From an uncultured Ignavibacteria bacterium (GTDB taxonomy: Bacteria > Bacteroidota > Ignavibacteria > Tepidaquicellales > OLB5), in contig CALMYL010000020.1 of assembly GCA_937873695.1 (NCBI GenBank), positions 62,001 to 126,000 on the forward strand: a stretch of 64,000 nucleotides of DNA, written 5' to 3'. Under the pieces are notes generated by a model that ran no database searches, was not told where the DNA came from, and saw only the letters and a program-made list of their open reading frames with translations. Shown here one piece after another: positions 62,362 to 64,000 of the stretch. The first letter of the stretch is position 1; each line of letters begins with the position of its first letter. Both the position numbers and the translations under genes were made by a program.

Positions 62362-62616
62362 TTAAATTATTTTTACTATCAAAGCTACAATGCCGCCCGC
62401 TATCAAACTGATAACCGAAGAATACACTACAACTTTTGTGCGTATCTCAGTCTTAAATTCTTCTATTGTGCGCAGCCGGTTTTCATGATCCGCGAATTTT
62501 TCGTTTCCTGATTTCAATTCTTTCTGTACGTTATTTACTTTTTCGTCCATCCTGATAATAAGGTCCCGTAGTTCGCGCATTTCTTTTTTGAATTCCTCTG
62601 TCTCTGCTTTAGTCAT
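62362..62616 (-). CDS. Coiled-coil protein with one C-terminal membrane segment (XhlA/holin-accessory-like)
   Basis: 84 residues. An N-terminal coiled coil (about 3-55: TEEFKKEMRELRDLIIRMDE) and a C-terminal hydrophobic segment (about 61-83: VVVYSSVISLIAGGIVALIV). This is the topology of XhlA-type haemolysin/lysis proteins that associate with holins. No strong ribosome site is visible before ATG 62616. Confidence 0.6.
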   Translation of the reverse strand: MTKAETEEFKKEMRELRDLIIRMDEKVNNVQKELKSGNEKFADHENRLRTIEEFKTEIRTKVVVYSSVISLIAGGIVALIVKII

Positions 62617-62640
62617 TCAGTTTTAGCCTTTATTATTATT

Positions 62641-64000
62641 TTACCTCGGTGGTACTATTTCATTTATGTTTGAAATATTCTTACCATACACACCCTCAAA
62701 ATCACCCATCATAAAATAACGGATCGAGGCGGTCTGGTTATTGCAGATCACAAATCCTTCCGGCCGCATATCCCCGCCGTGAAATGATGTTATATTTGTG
62801 CCATCATACACAAACCCTGAACGCGCTATATGCCCGTTAATCCGGGTAAACTGACCTATACCGTATAAATGATTGTAGGTACTGTCAACAACCATTTCAA
62901 TTATATCTGCCTGCTGTGTGCCCATTGTGAAATCAGCCACTGCCGTAAAATTTGTACCATCAAACTTTACAAGATTCTTGCAGGCTACACCGTTCGCGCT
63001 GTCAAAAAAGCCACCTATGTAAAGCTCATTTTTGTACACTGCGAAACAATAAATATTACCTACTGCGCCGGTATTCAGTTTAAACCCTCTGCCGGTTGCT
63101 GCGAATGTAGAGCCGGTCCACTTACCGAAACTGTTGACTGTTACACCGTTCGCGCTTTCAAATAAACCGCCTACGTAAATATTCCCTTGGAATTTCACAA
63201 CATCAAAAACCAGTCCGCTGGTACCTGTACCAAATGAACGCCACTCACCGCCCCTGGCTATCCTGCCGATATTATTCAATGTCGTTCCGCCTGACGCTGT
63301 GAATGACCCTGTTAAATAACAGGTATCATCTATTACGCGGACGCGCACACCAACGCCGTTAATCCCGCTATCAAGCGAGTTCCAGTTTGTTCCATCCCAT
63401 CTGCCTGTACCTCTTGTTAATGCCACACCGTTAAAGCTGGTATGACTTCCGGCTACAACCAAAGAGCTATCCCATTGCGCGCAGCCGTGTATGCCCGTAC
63501 TTGGCATTTGTGAGTTCTTAAATGAACTCCATATGCCTGTATTGATGTTATACTTTGCGATATAAAATGCGCTGTCACCCATTGCTACAGGATTACTTTG
63601 GTTTATGGTGTTGAATGTACCCGCTACTACAACAAATGTGCTCTCACCCTGTCCCGTAAAATTTGTTCTGTAAACACATTCACCGTTGGTATAGCTTTCC
63701 GTGTTCATCGCTGAACCTATGGCGATGCCGTAAGTCCTTACGCCATATCCTAACGGCACTATCCAGCTTGGAGCCGTGCCCGTGTTTACCCATAACGGAT
63801 CTTTGGGATCGTTACTCGGATATAGCCCTAGTGTCATGTGCGGACTTACAAGCATTGATTCTACCTGACTGTAGCCCGACCTGTCAAAATCATACCACCC
63901 TTTCACATAACTGCCGTTTGATGTAACATTGCAGTATAAATTCTGCCCGAACCCCGGGTACTGAAAAGTATAAGTTGTGTCTCTGCCGCCTGAATATCGT
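62641..64000 (-). CDS. Beta-propeller-like structural protein (partial, 5' end beyond window)
   Basis: The frame is open to the edge at 64000. It does not start at the GTG 63906, since upstream codons continue (FQYPGFGQNLYCNVTSNGSY). Several repeats of the form (Y/L)xGGxFxSANGVxxxxxxxWxG (DNIYVGGLFESANGV-type, ELYIGGFFDSANGV, CYLTGSFTASGG) give a Kelch/delta-60-like propeller. The C-terminus YGKNISNINEIVPPR lacks a T9SS domain. A tail fibre, receptor-binding or surface protein is likely by neighbourhood. Confidence 0.6.
   Translation of the reverse strand, partial: RYSGGRDTTYTFQYPGFGQNLYCNVTSNGSYVKGWYDFDRSGYSQVESMLVSPHMTLGLYPSNDPKDPLWVNTGTAPSWIVPLGYGVRTYGIAIGSAMNTESYTNGECVYRTNFTGQGESTFVVVAGTFNTINQSNPVAMGDSAFYIAKYNINTGIWSSFKNSQMPSTGIHGCAQWDSSLVVAGSHTSFNGVALTRGTGRWDGTNWNSLDSGINGVGVRVRVIDDTCYLTGSFTASGGTTLNNIGRIARGGEWRSFGTGTSGLVFDVVKFQGNIYVGGLFESANGVTVNSFGKWTGSTFAATGRGFKLNTGAVGNIYCFAVYKNELYIGGFFDSANGVACKNLVKFDGTNFTAVADFTMGTQQADIIEMVVDSTYNHLYGIGQFTRINGHIARSGFVYDGTNITSFHGGDMRPEGFVICNNQTASIRYFMMGDFEGVYGKNISNINEIVPPR

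Larger units (their letters stand above)
54289..64000 (-). mobile_element. Prophage or phage-tail-like element (partial)
   Basis: A single-direction block of genes with overlaps of 1-4 bp, unlike the looser chromosomal genes. In transcription order: propeller protein, coiled-coil membrane protein, secreted unknown, holin-like, endolysin-like, tail-tube-like, tail-assembly-chaperone pair, tape-measure-like, two baseplate-like and a fibre-like gene. No integrase, capsid, terminase or sheath gene is visible, so it could be a siphovirus-like prophage whose head genes lie beyond 64000 or a tailocin-type particle. The module order and the frameshift site favour a long-tailed phage. Confidence 0.75.

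Overview
The window looks like chromosome from a member of the Ignavibacteria / Bacteroidota-Chlorobiota lineage. Six secreted proteins end in the type IX secretion (T9SS) C-terminal sorting domain with the linker motif NYPNPFNP that is typical of Ignavibacteria. The rest is a mix of housekeeping genes (recA-recX, rsmB, iscS, yggS), an arsenic cluster and lineage-specific secreted proteins. No rRNA, tRNA or CRISPR array was recognised.

Layout. 1-9630: a partial alpha-2-macroglobulin-like protein (-), an ABC-F ATPase (+), a four-helix-bundle (IVP) gene set between AT-rich inverted repeats, an MBL hydrolase, a toxin-antitoxin pair overlapping a Rieske gene, then an APC permease coupled to a PIG-L deacetylase (-). 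9731-19063 (-): a T9SS-sorted protein with a cytochrome-type motif, two lipoproteins, a Tat-leader superoxide dismutase, and an Fe-S block (Rrf2 regulator, cysteine desulfurase, barrel protein, A-type carrier), then rsmB. 19064-32634: a palindrome-rich gene desert, an alanine aminotransferase, a DUF559 gene among CCCCCTT/AAGGGGG palindromes, two serine hydrolases, an epimerase, an FG-GAP protein with no canonical start, a large hypothetical, and a DUF1549/DUF1553 plus DUF1501 pair. 32772-45508 (-): a REP-associated tyrosine transposase between its REP hairpins, recX-recA, arsC-arsR-arsM-acr3, homocysteine methyltransferase, two purine phosphorylase paralogues, DivIVA-like and YggS. 45686-52308 (+): a T9SS-sorted arginine/agmatine deiminase-like enzyme, a sialidase-like protein, an interrupted T9SS protein and an NTF2-like protein. 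52534-53934 (-): a VOC protein and an AraC regulator.

54289-64000 is a single minus-strand block of densely overlapping genes that reads as a prophage or tail-like element cut by the window edge. In transcription order it has a beta-propeller protein, membrane/lysis candidates, a tail-tube candidate, a tail-assembly-chaperone pair, a tape-measure-like protein, two baseplate-like proteins and a fibre-like protein. The best finding is here: the chaperone gene carries G GGA AAA in the correct frame at 59728-59722. A -1 slip there enters an 86-codon open frame ending in an ATGA overlap with the tape-measure start, the lambda G/GT arrangement in what may be an undescribed phage of this lineage.

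A second theme is repeats. Several families of short palindromes fill the intergenic spaces, including two-hairpin composites whose arms differ between copies while staying complementary. Three small genes (IVP, DUF559, RAYT) each sit inside their own repeat type.
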